A DNA stretch of 64,000 nucleotides from Suillus spraguei (GCA_016800925.1 JABCPU010000338.1:1-64000); one strand, 5' to 3'. Positions 1 through 11,160 are shown, numbered from the stretch's first letter. A program made the numbers and translations. The notes: a model not told the origin generated them from the letters alone.

Positions 1-47
1 TCTGTGTCTTTTCACTGTCGCTGGTGACGCCACCCTAGTTTGTAACA
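1..47 (+). repeat. 3' end of a family D solo LTR (cut by window edge)
   Basis: The first 47 bases match the 3' end of the complete family D LTR at 5086-5581 and, reversed, the LTR at 27668-28139. They end in the canonical TAACA. The next base starts the zinc-knuckle coding sequence of the gypsy element, so this LTR sits inside gag. The rest of the LTR and its left target duplication lie outside the window. Confidence 0.75.
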
Positions 48-326
48 GATGGCCTCTGCTTCAAATGTAGAAAGTGCGGCCACTGCACTGGTGACATGGC
101 CTTCCACCCAAAGGTCTGACATGGAGATGATGACAAGAAAGGAAAGAACTCAGTAAGGGACGAAGAAGACTCCAATGAAGACACTTCCGATATGGAAGTC
201 AAAAGGGTCAAAGCTAGAAAGCTTGCCCTGAAGAAGACCAAAACACCTAAGGGCACACAGACTCCGAAGAGGACTAAAAAGACTCTTGCCAAGTCTTCAG
301 AAGAAGATGAGGTGGAGGATTTTTAG
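48..326 (+). pseudogene. gag C-terminus with degenerate zinc knuckle
   Basis: In the frame after the LTR end the peptide CFKCRKCGHCTGDM matches a CCHC zinc knuckle (C-x2-C-x4-H-x4-C), but the last cysteine is replaced by methionine. An in-frame TGA follows shortly after. Downstream the frame encodes a Lys/Glu/Asp/Thr-rich tail (KKTKTPKGTQTPKR) ending in a TAG at about 326. In an intact element this nucleocapsid-like module binds the RNA genome. The N-terminal part of gag lies left of the window or was lost at the family D insertion. Confidence 0.7.
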
Positions 327-367
327 ATAGGAGTACTGTAGCAACGTCAGTCACTCCCAAGTGCGCT

Positions 368-799
368 TTGTATACTAAATATGTTGGCAAATCAAATGAG
401 TTTCAAGTTCCTGTCACCCTTTTTAGTGCGAAAAGTGTGAAAACCATTGCATCGACTGCCATCATTGACTCTGGCACTGGAGGATCATTCATTTACTCCT
501 CCTTTGTGCTGAATCACAAAATTCGCACACATCAACTCAGACACCCCTTCCACATTACCATGGTTGATGGAAGTCACTCAAAAGCCAGGAAGGTCTCCCA
601 CTACTGTACCCTGTTTATCCGCCTGGATAAACAGGTCATGTATGGGAAGTTCAATGTCACACAACTTTCCAAGTGGGACAACATTCTTCTAGAAAAGCCT
701 TGGTTTTCTGCAATGAACCACAATATCAACTGGATGCATGATACCATCGCCCTTTGCACAACTGCACAATCCCAAAAGGTTGAAGCCATACTCAACTGA
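368..799 (+). pseudogene. Retroviral-type aspartic protease domain of gypsy pol
   Basis: A 143-codon open frame carries the aspartic protease active-site motif IIDSGTGGSFI (D-S/T-G) at about residues 32-42, followed by a hydrophobic strand and a second conserved block near KWDNILLEKPWF, typical of Ty3/gypsy proteases with the ILG-like substrate-pocket motif altered. It would process the Gag-Pol polyprotein. It opens just after gag in another frame and is followed by about 500 bp of broken linker before RT. The frame is open but isolated, so it is not expected to be functional. Confidence 0.75.
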
Positions 800-1307
800 A
801 AACACACCTCCAACGGTTCCGCTGCCTACGTATTTTAAGGTGCAACCTCTATCAAGGAAGAAGAAGATGGTAAGATATTTGCCCCCTTCAGAATGTTGGA
901 TTTAATCCTTGACCATGTTCTTGAATAGATTAGTGCCAAGAAGTGTGCAAGAAGAAGGACAAGAAGAACAAGAAGAGAAATGGACCCCCATGTCTAAAAC
1001 CCATCAAAGATGATAAAGACAACCTCCCTAACTTTAGTAAGTATGAGGATGCTTGGGTTGGCAACACTCAGATGTGTCAGAAGGTGGATGTCTCACCACC
1101 TATCCCCTGACCAACAATAAAGTACTTATCAAATACTCCCCTGATGTGACCTCGGTGTGTGTCATCGAGAACCTTGACCTCAACACCCTGCTCACACAAG
1201 ACGGGACCTCAAAGAATGAAATGAATTGCATGAGCAAATCTCTGTGAAACATTTGGATCCTGGAAGCTTCCAAGGATCTTGTCAAGACGAGTAACAAAGC
1301 ACAAGAA

Positions 1308-3465
1308 TTCACTGTTGAAGCAAACCAAGAGAAGATGAAGAAGACATTTAAGAAACTTGTGCCCTCGTACCTCCACAACTTCACTGACATCTTCGCAAAA
1401 GACAGGCTTAATCAGCTTCCCCCATCTTGAGCTGGAGTTGACCACTGGATTGAAATGAAGCCCAGTTTTATTCTGAAGAGCTCTAGGGTGTACCCCCTCT
1501 CCCTGAAAGAAACAGAGGCCATTAACGCCTTTCTCAATGAACACCTGAAGAAAGACTTCATCCAACCATTGAAGTCCCCTCAGGCCTCTGGTTTCTTCTT
1601 TGTTGGAAAGAAGGACAGGTCTCTCTGGCCTTGTCAAGACTACCAGTACATTAATGAATGGACTGTGAAGAACACCTATCCACTTCCCCTTATTCTGCCT
1701 CTTATTGCCAAACTTTGAGGCACAAAATATTTCATGAAGATGGATGTCCAATCGAGATACAAAAATATCCTGATCCACCCTGATGACCACTGGAAAGCAG
1801 TGTTCTCGACCTCCTTTGGATTGTGCAACTTGCCCGCAACTTTCCAAGCCTACATGAACCAGACCTTCGGAGAAGATATCAATGAAGGATGGATGATCAT
1901 CTCCATGGACGATATCCTGATCTTCTCCGATACACTGGAGGAGCAAAAGGAACGGACTCGCAGAGTCCTCGAGAAGATAAGAAGAGAATCCCTCTTTCTG
2001 AAAGCCAAAAAGTGCACTTTCAATGCACAAGAAGTCGAATACCTCAGCATGATCATTTGCCCAGGACAGGTCACAATGGACCCCTCAAAGCAGAAAGGAA
2101 TCAGGGAATGGAAGTCCCCCACCTCTGTGAAGGAAGTCCAATCATTCCTCAGCTTCTGCAACCTCTACCAACACTTCATCTCCCATTACTCTGACATTGC
2201 GTGCCTGCTCATCAATTTGACAAAGAAAGATACCATCTTCAATTGGATTGATATCCATGAAGACACCTTTGAAGTGCTCAAGAAACACTTCCTCTCCAAA
2301 CCAGTTCTGTGGAACCCTGACCCAGTCAAGCAATTTGCGCTTGCAACCGATGCCTCTCTGGCAGCAACAGGCGTAGTCCTGCTCCAGACAGATGACAACA
2401 AGGTATACCACCCCTGTGGATACCTCTCTCAGAGCCTCAACTCGGCTGAGAGAAACTACCAGATCTATGACTGCAAACTCCTTGCCATCATATGTGTGCT
2501 CCAAGCCTGGAGGAACTTCCTCAAAGGAAACCCACACCCTGTTGTTACAAGAACACCTTCTTGTGCCCCTACTATCATTTTTCCTCTTATGCATCGCCAT
2601 CTACACTTGTCCCGATGAGGCCTCTGTCCTTGTCCTCCACTACCTCATCTGGCTTGCTGTTGTCACTCCTTACCTTGCCTCCTCCATCATCGCTAGCTAC
2701 ACACTCTTCTGGTACCCCTCACGCTCATGTGCGCTGTTTGCACCTCTCGCACTTCTCGCATCTCAAGTGCCTCTGTCATGTTCGACGCCTTCCTTTGCGC
2801 TTCAACATGTGCTACCCCCTGGTTCACACAAACAGCCCTTTGGCTCAAGGACTACGTCTGGTGTCATATTTCCTTTTATCTTTTCCTTTGCATCTACCTA
2901 TGACTCATGCATCACCTCATTGGCTTGTACCTTTTATACCTTCGGCTCCACACCTATGACTCCCTTTCGCACATGTGTGCATTCATTGGTTCATACACCT
3001 CTGACTCATCTGTGAGCATGTGTCTTCCTATTGGCTATCTGACTTCATACTTAATCTAGCAATACTTACGTATTCGCGCTCCGCTTCAATCTTATGTATA
3101 AATATGTGCAGATAGCTTTTGTACTTCTTTAACTTGAATCTACTTGATCTTCGACCCTGAACTTCTTTCGATAAGCTTTTCATAAGCCTATTGTCATTAT
3201 TTGAACTTTGTAGAAGCTCACGCTAGGAGACCAATATGCATGGGCCACCACTCTTGATAGAGTGCCCATCGCAGACACCACTCAAGTTCCTTAGTGCCTG
3301 GCTAGGTCGCTAACACCTGTGATCATGTTCACAGATCACAAAAACTTGCTCTACTTTTGAGCAGCCCAGAAACTTACGTGCTGACAAGCACGCTGGCAAT
3401 TGACACTATGAAACTTTGACCTGGAGTTCCACCATGTCCCCAGCTTTAAACTAGCTGCACCCGAT
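1308..3465 (+). pseudogene. Gypsy reverse transcriptase and RNase H, split by a solo LTR
   Basis: From about 1308 (KKLVPSYLHNFTDIFAKD) the frame reads as the N-terminal RT region, then palm and fingers ([31 protein letters not shown] with the first catalytic Asp in KMDV). The catalytic YxDD box reads SMDDIL, with Ser for Tyr. RNase H begins near FALATDASLAATG, its catalytic Asp present, followed by LNSAERNY. The frame is broken by TGA at three sites (PPS*, KL*GTKYF, LLYF*AAQ), two of them where Arg is expected. The family E solo LTR at 2543-3315 lies between NPHPV and the following FTDHKNLLYF. Removing it with one CCTGT copy rejoins the frame. Confidence 0.9.
2543..3315 (+). repeat. Family E solo LTR (773 bp, TSD CCTGT)
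   Basis: The sequence begins TGTTACAAG and ends CGCTAACA, and is flanked by perfect 5-bp duplications CCTGT at 2538-2542 and 3316-3320. It interrupts the gypsy RNase H frame precisely, so both ends are certain. It contains no long meaningful ORF and has pyrimidine-rich stretches typical of an LTR promoter half. It is the only copy of this family in the window. Orientation is taken from the TG...CA ends and is uncertain. Confidence 0.9.
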
Positions 3466-3934
3466 GTGCTTTTGCACTGTCCTGACCACCTTGGTGCCAA
3501 CTCTGACAACAAAAACATGGTCCTCCTCCCCAACTCCCTCTTTGTCAATATCATTGACACTGAACTCACTGAATACTTCAAGTGCTTGAATGACTCTCCC
3601 GACGATGCCACTACCAGATGCGCACTTGACATGCTTAATGGCATTTGCATGCCCCCTATGAAACCCACCCTCTCTGACTGGGTATTCACCAATGGCATCC
3701 TTTTCTACAAGGACCACGCTTATGTCCCTGCAGACCTGCGCCATCATATACTCTCCCTGCACTATGACCACCCCTCCACCAGTCACCCAAGGTGTACAAC
3801 CACTGAATGGAGTGTAAAGAAAGTGTATTGGTGGCCTGGAATGGGTGCCTTTATCTCATGCTATATTGATGGCTGTGCTTTATGCCAGCAGATGAAGGTG
3901 GACATGCATCCAGAAACTCCACCTCTCACCCCGA

Positions 3935-4891
3935 TGTAAAGATACAACCTAACCTGGGCTGTAGATAAACTACCTCCTAAGTTAGTATGTGAGTCTTGTG
4001 CTCTGTCTAGTCTGCTTCACTTGTGAGAACAAGAGCGTTCGACCCTAAAGGGGGATGCCTATTAGTATGGTCAAGTTTGAGTCAAACTTATGTGCGAAGG
4101 AAGTGTCGTGGTTAGCGGTAAGTTGCCATGGTCAGCGATGATGCCGCCGGAACTAGCATCGTGTGTAGTGGTGCTACTGTGGTCGAGATATGGTCAGAAA
4201 CAATTGCGTCGAGCGAGCAATGTCGAGTAGTGATATCAGCAGTAGCGGTAAGGTTGCGAGCAGTGCAAAGAAACAGTAAAGAAGTCCACAGTACTTTCAG
4301 TGGTAAAGTAGTGGTGCGTGAGAAGTTCAGTCAAAGTAACATTCAAAAGTCCAGCGGTATGCCAGCGGTAACGGAGAATGAGCGTGATAGATTAATGAGC
4401 GATAAGGAAACTTTAAAGACTATGTCCACTACTGGATAGATACAGAGCTAGACAATAATCCTGACCTATAGTACGTGCAATGGTGTAAAATCAGGTACTT
4501 GTATCATTTGTGGTACGTGGTGCTTATATCTTAAATCATATGTACTCAGAATACTCTAGGCGAGATCAGTAGCGCTGGAGTGTAGTAACCACCGTAAGTA
4601 AACATAGCGTGAGGCGCTGCGGCACGAGGCAACATGTAATAAGGCTCACCGTGGAATCAGTGATAACGAACATAAAACAAACGACGCACCAAATGGAGCT
4701 ATGCGGATGCGGCAAGGACATGGAAGGACATTGGTACGTGGTGCGGCAGTTGTTGCGGTGTGCGGTAAGCGTGGGATGCTGCCGGTACTGCTAAAGGGGT
4801 AAGATGGCCATGGACAAGTAGTAACTCCTGTAGATATGAGACAAGTGTCAAAAGGTGAGGTTTTAAGCCCAGCGCCAATATGTTCGTTACA
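3935..4891 (+). repeat. Family A solo LTR (957 bp, TSD CCGA)
   Basis: It begins TGTAAAGATAC and ends TTCGTTACA, with 4-bp duplications CCGA at 3931-3934 and 4892-4895. Excision restores the integrase frame between the HHCC domain and the catalytic core. It is one of the two longest undeleted family A copies (with 35526-36497). The inner part is rich in short variants of GCGGTAAG/GTGGTAAG. It carries no coding capacity. Confidence 0.92.
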
Positions 4892-5085
4892 CCGATCCCC
4901 TTGACCTCTCTCTGACCTTTCTCGCAGGTCTCCATTGACCTTATCACCAACCTCCCTGCCTCCTATGGCTATGATTCTGTCATGGTTGTGGTAGACCGTG
5001 GTCTTATGAAGGGGGTAATTCTTACTCTTTGCAAGAAAACAATAACTGTGGAGGGAGTAACCCACCTTTTCTTCAAGAAAGTCTT

Positions 5086-5581
5086 TGTTACAATCATATG
5101 TACCCCAATTCATTTTCCCTTGTTCGATTTCTTGATTGGTTTAGCATACACATACACTAACCCTCTTACCCATGACTCATATGTCTTAACACACCTGTAT
5201 TACATAATGCCTTCCTTATTAGGATACAGAGTTACATTCCCATGGTTACATGGTCTGTGCACACATATGATTTCATTTAAGCACAGTGTATTACACTTGT
5301 ATTTCCCCACTTTAATCTTACTGAGTTTTACCTGGAATCTCCTTCACTAAAAGCGCCCAACCTTTAGTCATCTTGAATTGTCTCTAAGTCTAAGCACTCC
5401 TTAGTCTTAGTCTCTATTCTCATAGAACCTCTGAGATTTATCTCTGAGGCTGAACCCTTGATCATGGTCGGAACCTTCCTTGCAGTCTCAAGCCTTGTCC
5501 TCTTGTGTGCATTGTAGAACTTCCCAGCAGACTGTCTGTGTCTTTTCACTGTCGCTGATGATGCCACCCCAGTTCATAACA
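5086..5581 (+). repeat. Family D solo LTR (496 bp, TSD GTCTT)
   Basis: It begins TGTTACAATC and ends TTCATAACA, with perfect 5-bp duplications GTCTT at 5081-5085 and 5582-5586. It lies inside the integrase core and its removal rejoins FFKKV with the following LRFGLYNKI. Other copies are at 1-47 (end only) and 27668-28139 (minus). Confidence 0.93.
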
Positions 5582-6439
5582 GTCTTCTTGAGATTCGGGC
5601 TATATAACAAGATCATTTTGGACCAAGGCCCACAATTCACCTCGAAGCTAGGGTGATTTCTGGACTACCAAGTCGCGCTCTTTACAGCCTACCACCCTCA
5701 GACTGATGGCCAGACAGAGAGGATGAACCAGGAACTTGAAACCTACCCACACATTTACTGCAGGACAACACTCACAGACTGGGCTAAACACCTTTTGATG
5801 GTAGAGTTTGTTCACAACTCCTGGGAACACTCTGCCAGAAACATGTCCCCATTCTACCTCATGATGGGCTATGAACCATGTGGCATCCCCTATGCATTCC
5901 CTGACTCTACTCTTTCTGCCGCCAAAGATCACATGCAGATGCTCCAGAAAATCCACAAAGAAGCCCTTGCCTACCACAGCCTCATGCAGCAATGGATGTC
6001 AGACCAAACCCATGGAAAGAACTACACCCCATGGAAGATTGATGATAAGATTTGGCTAAGTGCAGCCAACATAATCATGAATCTTCCCTCAAAGAAGCTC
6101 GCCCCAAAACAATATGGACCTTTTGAAATTCTCGAAGTCCTGTCCCCCATCACGTTCAAGCTCAAGCTCCCCACCTCCTGGAGAGTTCACTCCACTGTCT
6201 GCACCTCTGAGCTATTGTCCTATCAGGAGACAGAGATACATGGACCAAACTACACTGAACCCCCAACTGACATTGTCAATGGGAAAGAACACTATGAAAT
6301 TGAGACAATCCTCCAACACACTGGAGTCAGCAAGTGCTGCCACTACCTAGTCACCTGGGTAGGATACCATGATTCAGAGTGCACCTGGATCTTGGAGAAA
6401 GATTTAGGATCTGCAGTGGAGATTCTGGATATAATTTAA

Positions 6440-6751
6440 AAGTCTGGTTGCAAAACCGCAAAAAGACTGCAGTTGGACCTGAACTGGACTTTTTGAACTG
6501 GACTGTAGTTGCGGTTGCTTCACCAACAGAATTCTAGTGGTTGTGGTTGCCTCATCACACCAAAGAAAAAAGACTGACTTCAAACTGACTGCAACCGGTC
6601 TTTTTCAAACCAGTTGCCTATAGGCAGGGCACACCTGTATATACACTGTATAGCTAAAATATGAAATAAAATTCAGTCTAGGACTACATCAATCTCCTTG
6701 TCAGTATCTTTGGACATCTCAGCATCGAGTTGAAGCAATTCAATATACTCA
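6440..6751 (-). other. Spacer with repeated GTTGC/CAGTT motifs, probable terminal region of the hAT element
   Basis: Between the gypsy stop and the hAT stop codon, the first 200 bases repeat words such as GGTTGCAAAACCGC, GACTGCAGTTGGAC and TAGTTGCGGTTGC in both orientations. Clusters of short direct and inverted subterminal repeats are usual at hAT ends and bind the transposase. I could not define a terminal inverted repeat because the other end of the element is missing. Confidence 0.35.
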
Positions 6752-7885
6752 TCAAGTAAAACTTCCTCGGTGACAGCTGAATTTGAGCGGTGTGGTTGAC
6801 AACTGAACTTCACCACAAAAACTTAAGGATCTGAAGCTGTTCAAACCATTCAGAACCTAATCGTGAGCGCCTGTCAGTTGCAGTTTGCCCGCCACCTGAG
6901 AATATGCATTTGCAAGGCACAAAAGATGCTGCAACAGCACAGACATCCATTGCTATACATGCAAGGATAGGGTAGATAGCGACATTCTTCTGAATTAATT
7001 GATTGTTATGTTAGTATGACACATGATAGATTGTAATCAATACATACCAACCACCACTCAATGATGTCCATGTTCTTTGAGACATTGTCAGGCATGTCGG
7101 TGAGATAATGGCAAAGTTTGGCACGCCAGCCTGAATGATATTGGAGGGTTGCCTTCTCCACCAGCTCATGATGATGACGGTCATACTCTGATTCAATGCC
7201 AACAGTGGAAGAACTCAGAGAAGCTGATGGCAGTGATGGTTGAGTGCATTTGGAATATTCTTGCATGGTGGCCTTGACTATTTTTAGGGCCTTATCATAC
7301 CAATCAATAGTGTTTGGATTTCCAGCAGCATACTCATTCGCTTGTCTTCAGGCCCACCCCACTGCAGCTTGATGTATGCAAGTTTGTAATATGGGTGGAG
7401 AACTAAATACAGTGTCAGCGATACTAAGTAGACATGCAAGTAAATGGTACTTACTGAGTGTGAGAACATATACAGGCTTGTCATCAAATTTCTGGTAATA
7501 TTTTCTGATCTTGTCGAGACCAGCCTGGATGGCATCCTTGTAGATCTCATACTTCAGTAGATCACATTTCATCTCCCATGTGGTCTGGAATTCCTCAATT
7601 GCTGGGATGGCACGCCACAGTGTTGGTTGTATTCTGATGAAAAGTATTGTTGAATGTCATTAGTATTCTATGAAACAATAATCAATGCATGAGATATATA
7701 AGAAAATGTTGACTGAATTTCTCATGCATCATTCACATGCTCCCAATCTGCATTCTTGAAGGTAAATGCCATCCAAGGAATGTTCTTGACCAGTTTCCCA
7801 TTGCACTGAATGGTTGTCACTGGCCCAAAGAGCTTGTCTGCTGTGTTGATGAACATGTTAATGACCTGTGCAATGTAATTTTGTA
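6752..7885 (-). pseudogene. hAT-family transposase, C-terminal part with introns
   Basis: Read on the minus strand, exons encode NTADKLFGPVTTIQC, then LWRAIPAIEEFQTTWE and KYYQKFDDKPVYVLTL, an intron at 7403-7454 (GTAAGT...TTTAG, 52 bp), LHPYYKLAYIKLQWGGPED, then EYDRHHHELVE and DNVSKNMDIIEWW. A second intron at 6990-7047 (58 bp) leads to the hAT dimerisation domain (IYPILACIAMDVCAVAASF, TDRRSRLGSEWFEQLQ), with a TGA at 6752. The dimerisation domain normally ends in CERLFS; here it reads CKCIFS. A frameshift lies near 7330 between GGPEDKR and the following AGNPNTIDWYDK. The N-terminal BED finger and first catalytic residues are absent, so this is a 5'-truncated dead copy. Confidence 0.85.
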
Positions 7886-7921
7886 AGTGTCATGTCAACA
7901 ATGAGTTGAGTGTATACACAC

Positions 7922-8427
7922 CTGTCATAGTGCATATGAGGTAACCAAGAGCTGGAAACAAGGACATACCCTAAATGGGGTAATGCGTGTGGCACAGGAA
8001 TATGTCTGGAGATGAATGCAGGGAAATCCAGAGGTCTGGAGTTCCGGGATCTGGACTGAACATGGACAAGGATCAGATGTATGGTGGAGATGTCTGGAAT
8101 GCCAGAGAAGGGAAAGTCCAGACATAGTGATGGGTGAGACTGTGCTCAGAGTGGACTAGGATGTGTGTAGGGTGAGCAGGCTAGCTGCAGGTGTCCAGAG
8201 GTATGGAGATATGAATGGGAGACCATAGTGGAGATGGGGTCTGAGATCCAGTATATGACAGTATCTCCCCAACTTAGGCTGCCCAACATGACTAGGGGAT
8301 CCACCAGGTGGATATCAAGAGTGCATACCTTTATGCTGATATCCAGGAGGATATATATATGAGGGCACCGCCTGGATACTTGGGAGATGGGGAGAAAGGA
8401 AAGGTACTCAAGCTCAAGAGGAGCTTG
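7922..8427. repeat. LTR-like non-coding repeat fragment
   Basis: It begins near a TGTCA after the hAT remnant and includes a TATA-like ATATATATAT at 8351-8360. The block at about 8090-8190 (GGGAAAGTCCAGACATAG and on) reappears with few changes at about 11050-11150. Both are non-coding and fit an LTR family of which only fragments are present. The right side is interrupted by the family A LTR at 8432. Confidence 0.45.
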
Positions 8428-8431
8428 CTGG

Positions 8432-8676
8432 TGTAAAGATACAATCTAACCTGGGCTGTAGATAAACTACCTCCTAAGTTAGTATGCGAGTCTTGCGCTC
8501 TACCTAGTCTGCTTCACTTGTGAAGGCAAGAATGTTTGACCCTAAAGGGAATGCTAAGTTAGTATAGTTCAATAATGCCCAACCTCAGGTGCAAGAATGC
8601 CATCAGAGGTAGTGAGATGCTAGCGGTGGCCTCCAGTCCGTGGGAAACTTGCGGTCAAACTAGTGATAAGCATAGG
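8432..8676 (+). repeat. Truncated family A LTR (5' 245 bp), flank CTGG
   Basis: It starts TGTAAAGATAC after CTGG and follows the family A2 sequence of the copy at 14953 closely, through CCTAAAGGGAATGC and the GTGGTAAG-like region. It breaks off at about 8676, where the satellite array starts. Its 3' end was lost when the array formed or was joined here. Confidence 0.8.
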
Positions 8677-10316
8677 TAGTGAACTGTGCAAGGAAATAGA
8701 AAATTTAAATGATACAGATTTTTGCAAGTTTCAATTTTGAAGTTTGAAGTTGGAAGTTTCAGGGTTTGGGGGTCAGGTTCCGGCACTCGGCACTTGTTAC
8801 ATTGCCAGAAATTTGGGATTCGGGTCCTGGGTCTTGGTACTTGACACTCGGTGAACTGTGCAAGGAAATAGAAAATTTGAATGATACAGATTTTTGCAAG
8901 TTTCAATTTTGAAGTTTGAAGTGTGAAGTTTCGGGGTTTGGGGGTCAGGTTCTGGCACTTGGCACTTGTTACACTGCCAGGAATTTGGGATTTTGGTCCC
9001 GGGTCTTGGTACTTGACACTCAGTGAACTATGTAAGGAAATAGAAATTTTACATGATACAGATTTTTGCAAGTTTCAATTTTGAAGTTTGAAGTTTGAAG
9101 TTTCGGGGTTTGGGGGTCAGGTTCCAGCACTTGGCACTTGTTACATTGCCAGGAATTCGGGATTCGGGTCCCAGGTCTTGGTACTTGACACTCAGTGAAC
9201 TGTGGAAGGAAATAGAAATTTTACATGATACAGATTTTTGCAAGTTTGAAGTTTGAAGTTTTGGGGTTTGAGGCTCAGGTGCCGGCACTCGGCACTTGTT
9301 ACATAGCCAGGAATTCAGGATTCGGGTCCCGGGTCTTGGTCCTTGTCACTTGGTGAACTGTGCAAGGATATAGACATTTTACAAGATACAGATTTGTACA
9401 AGCTTCAATTTCGAAGTTTGAAGTTTGAAGTTTGAAGTTTCGGGGTTCAGGCTCTGGCACTCAGCACTTCTTAAATTGCCAGGAATTCGGGGTTCAGGTC
9501 CCAGGTCTTGGTACTTGACACTCGGTGAACTGTGCAAGGATATAGAAATTTTACATGATACAGATTTTTGCAAGTTTGAAGTTTGAAGTTTGAAGTTTTG
9601 GGGTTTGGGGCTCGGGGCTCAGGTGCCGGCACTCAGCACTTGTTACATAGCCAGGAATTCGGGATTCGGGTCCCGGGTCTTTGTACTTGACACTCGGTGA
9701 ACTGTGTAAGGCAATAGAAATTTTACATGATATAGATTTTTGCAAGTTTCAATTTTGAAGTTTGCAGTTTGAAGTTGCAGGGTTCGGGGTCGGGTTCTGG
9801 CACTCGGCACTTGTTACACTGCCAGGAATTCGGGATTTGTGTCCCAGGTCAATTTGAATGATACAGATTTTTGCAAGTTTCAATTTTGATTTTGAAGTTT
9901 GAAGTGTGAAGTTTCGGGGTTCGGGGGTCAGGTTCTGGCACTCGGCACTTGTTACACATTTTTGCAAGTTTCAAGTTTCGAGGTTTGGGGTTCGGGTTCC
10001 GGCACTCGGCACTTGCTACATTGCCAGGAATTCAGGATTCGGGTCCCGGGTCATGGTACTTGACACTCGGTGAACTGTGTAAGGAAATAGACATTTTACA
10101 TGATACACATTTTTGTGAGTTCCAAGTTCCAAGTTTTAAGTTTTGAGGTTCATGGTTTGGGTTCCGGCACTTGGCACTTGTTACATTGCCAAGAATTCAA
10201 GATTTGGGTCCTGGGTCTTGGTACTTGACACTCGGTGAACTGTGTGAGGAAATAGGCATTTTACATGATATACATTTTTGCAAGTTTCAAGTTTTGAGTT
10301 TTGAGTTTCTGCTTTT
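8677..10316. repeat. Satellite array, about 172-bp unit, about ten copies
   Basis: The landmark GTGAACTGTG recurs at 8679, 8851, 9023, 9195, 9353, 9525, 9697, 10070 and 10235, with several exact 172-bp spacings and two shortened units near 9850-9960. Each unit holds an AT-rich part (CATGATACAGATTTTTGC), a heptamer stretch (TTTGAAG repeated) and a G/C-rich part (CGGCACTCGGCACTTG, GGGTCCCGGGTCTTGG). Units are similar but clearly diverged. The minus-strand reading frames in the array are by-products of the repeat. Confidence 0.93.
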
Positions 10317-10317
10317 T

Positions 10318-10440
10318 ATTGCCTCACATTTTTCTGAGTCCCAAGTGCCAAATCCTGAGTGCCGAACCCCAGTAGTCCACAATTTCGGGGTTCGGCACTT
10401 GGGATTCAGCACTCAGGACTCAGACAAATGTCAGGCAATC
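10318..10440. repeat. Long imperfect inverted repeat (hairpin), arms about 52 bp
   Basis: The left arm (about 10318-10370) and right arm (about 10386-10440) are reverse complements with a few mismatches; for example GAGTGCCGAACCCC at 10357-10370 pairs with GGGGTTCGGCACTT at 10387-10400. The loop is about 15 bases. The arms are built from words also present in the adjoining satellite (TTCGGCACTTGG, GGGATTC). A transcript could form a long stem. Confidence 0.85.
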
Positions 10441-10491
10441 AAAAGATTTGATTCACACATTTTTGGTAGATATCTTTTTTGTCTCGAATCT

Positions 10492-11160
10492 ATTATGGCC
10501 ATGCAAAACCGGAGGCTACTCAGATGTTCCAGCTTTGCATGGGGTCTTACTGGAGTGTCATAACTAAATCATAAGGGCTTGGCCTCCACTCGTGCGCTGT
10601 GCCCCTTATACAAGTATGTGCCCCTAATTTTGCATGAAGTCCAAGGGGGAGTTCCAGTGAAGTCCAGAGGGGAACTCCAGAGGAACTCTAGGGCTAGACT
10701 GCTCAATAGTGCGCTGACGGACTACTGGAGGATTGTGGGAACCATGCAGGAACTATTTCCGGAGGACAGGAAATACAGGTAAGACTACTGGGTCGAGTCC
10801 CAAGTAGAATGGAATGGAGGATGGACTGCCAGACGAAGTCCAGGGCAATATAGGAGGGAAGCTCCAGGGGGAAAGATGATCCACAGGATGTCAAGGGTGG
10901 GGTAGGACAGGACTGGAGGTCCGGAGATAGGAGGTCTGGAGGGCGAGGAGTGGAGGAGTGTAGGAGTGGAGGACCAGAGAAGTGAAGCTCCATGGATCCA
11001 AGGGGAAGTATTTAGGACATTGATGAGGATCGGAAGTCTCAGATGTCAGAGGAGGGAAAGTCCGGACATAGTGGTGGGTGAGCTGTGCTCAGGGTGGGCT
11101 AGGATATGCATAGGGTTAGCAAGCTAGCTGCAGAGGTCTGAAGGTCCAGTCGGATGATAT
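10492..11160 (-). repeat. Partial family B LTR (minus) running into LTR-like repeat
   Basis: The reverse complement follows the complete family B LTR at 61834-63138 from its 3' end: TGGCCATGCAAAACCGG, the GGGGCACAG-like module at about 10577-10612, then the GAACTATTTCCGG and GGAGCTTCCCTCC regions. From about 11030 it changes to the sequence shared with 8090-8190. There is no target duplication, so the left copy is broken or recombined with the one at 11620-12751. Confidence 0.7.

Larger units (their letters stand above)
48..6439 (+). mobile_element. Decayed Ty3/gypsy (chromovirus) retrotransposon
   Basis: The order of domains on the plus strand is gag zinc knuckle, aspartic protease, reverse transcriptase, RNase H, integrase and C-terminal chromodomain, the order of Ty3/gypsy chromoviruses. 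The body is interrupted by three solo LTRs (2543-3315, 3935-4891, 5086-5581). Removing each one with a copy of its target duplication rejoins the coding sequence. No LTRs of the element itself are recognisable at its edges, and no long intact ORF remains: several TGA stops and frameshifts are present. The hAT remnant begins directly downstream. It is a dead element that served as a landing pad for later insertions. Confidence 0.93.
3466..6439 (+). pseudogene. Gypsy integrase with C-terminal chromodomain, split by two solo LTRs
   Basis: 3466-3934 encodes the end of RNase H and the integrase HHCC zinc domain (His pair near LRHHILSLHYDH, cysteines in CALCQQMK). The catalytic core resumes after the family A LTR at about 4896 (VSIDLITNLPASYG, first Asp) and again after the family D LTR at 5587 (IILDQGPQFTSK, second Asp; HPQTDGQTERMNQE with the catalytic Glu). 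The core is followed by an SH3-like region and, at about 6285-6436, a chromodomain (YEIETILQH ... YLVTWVGYHDSECTWI), which in chromoviruses targets insertion to heterochromatin. A TGA follows TSKLG. The 238-codon stretch 5723-6439 is still open. Confidence 0.92.

Noticed and set aside
4020..4070. tRNA-like T-loop GTTCGACCCTAAAGG in family A LTRs
   Set aside because: No acceptor, D or anticodon arms fit around it, and the same words lie in every LTR copy.
368..6439. Functional retrotransposon
   Set aside because: Several stops, frameshifts and three LTR insertions separate the domains, and no flanking LTR pair remains.
8655..9967. Minus-strand reading frames of 60-138 codons in the satellite
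   Set aside because: They all follow the repeat unit and give near-identical peptides (for example KSVSCKISIS). They are by-products of the repeat, not genes.
8677..10316. CRISPR-like regular repeats
   Set aside because: The whole 172-bp unit is repeated, with no unique spacers, and the context is eukaryotic. It is a satellite.
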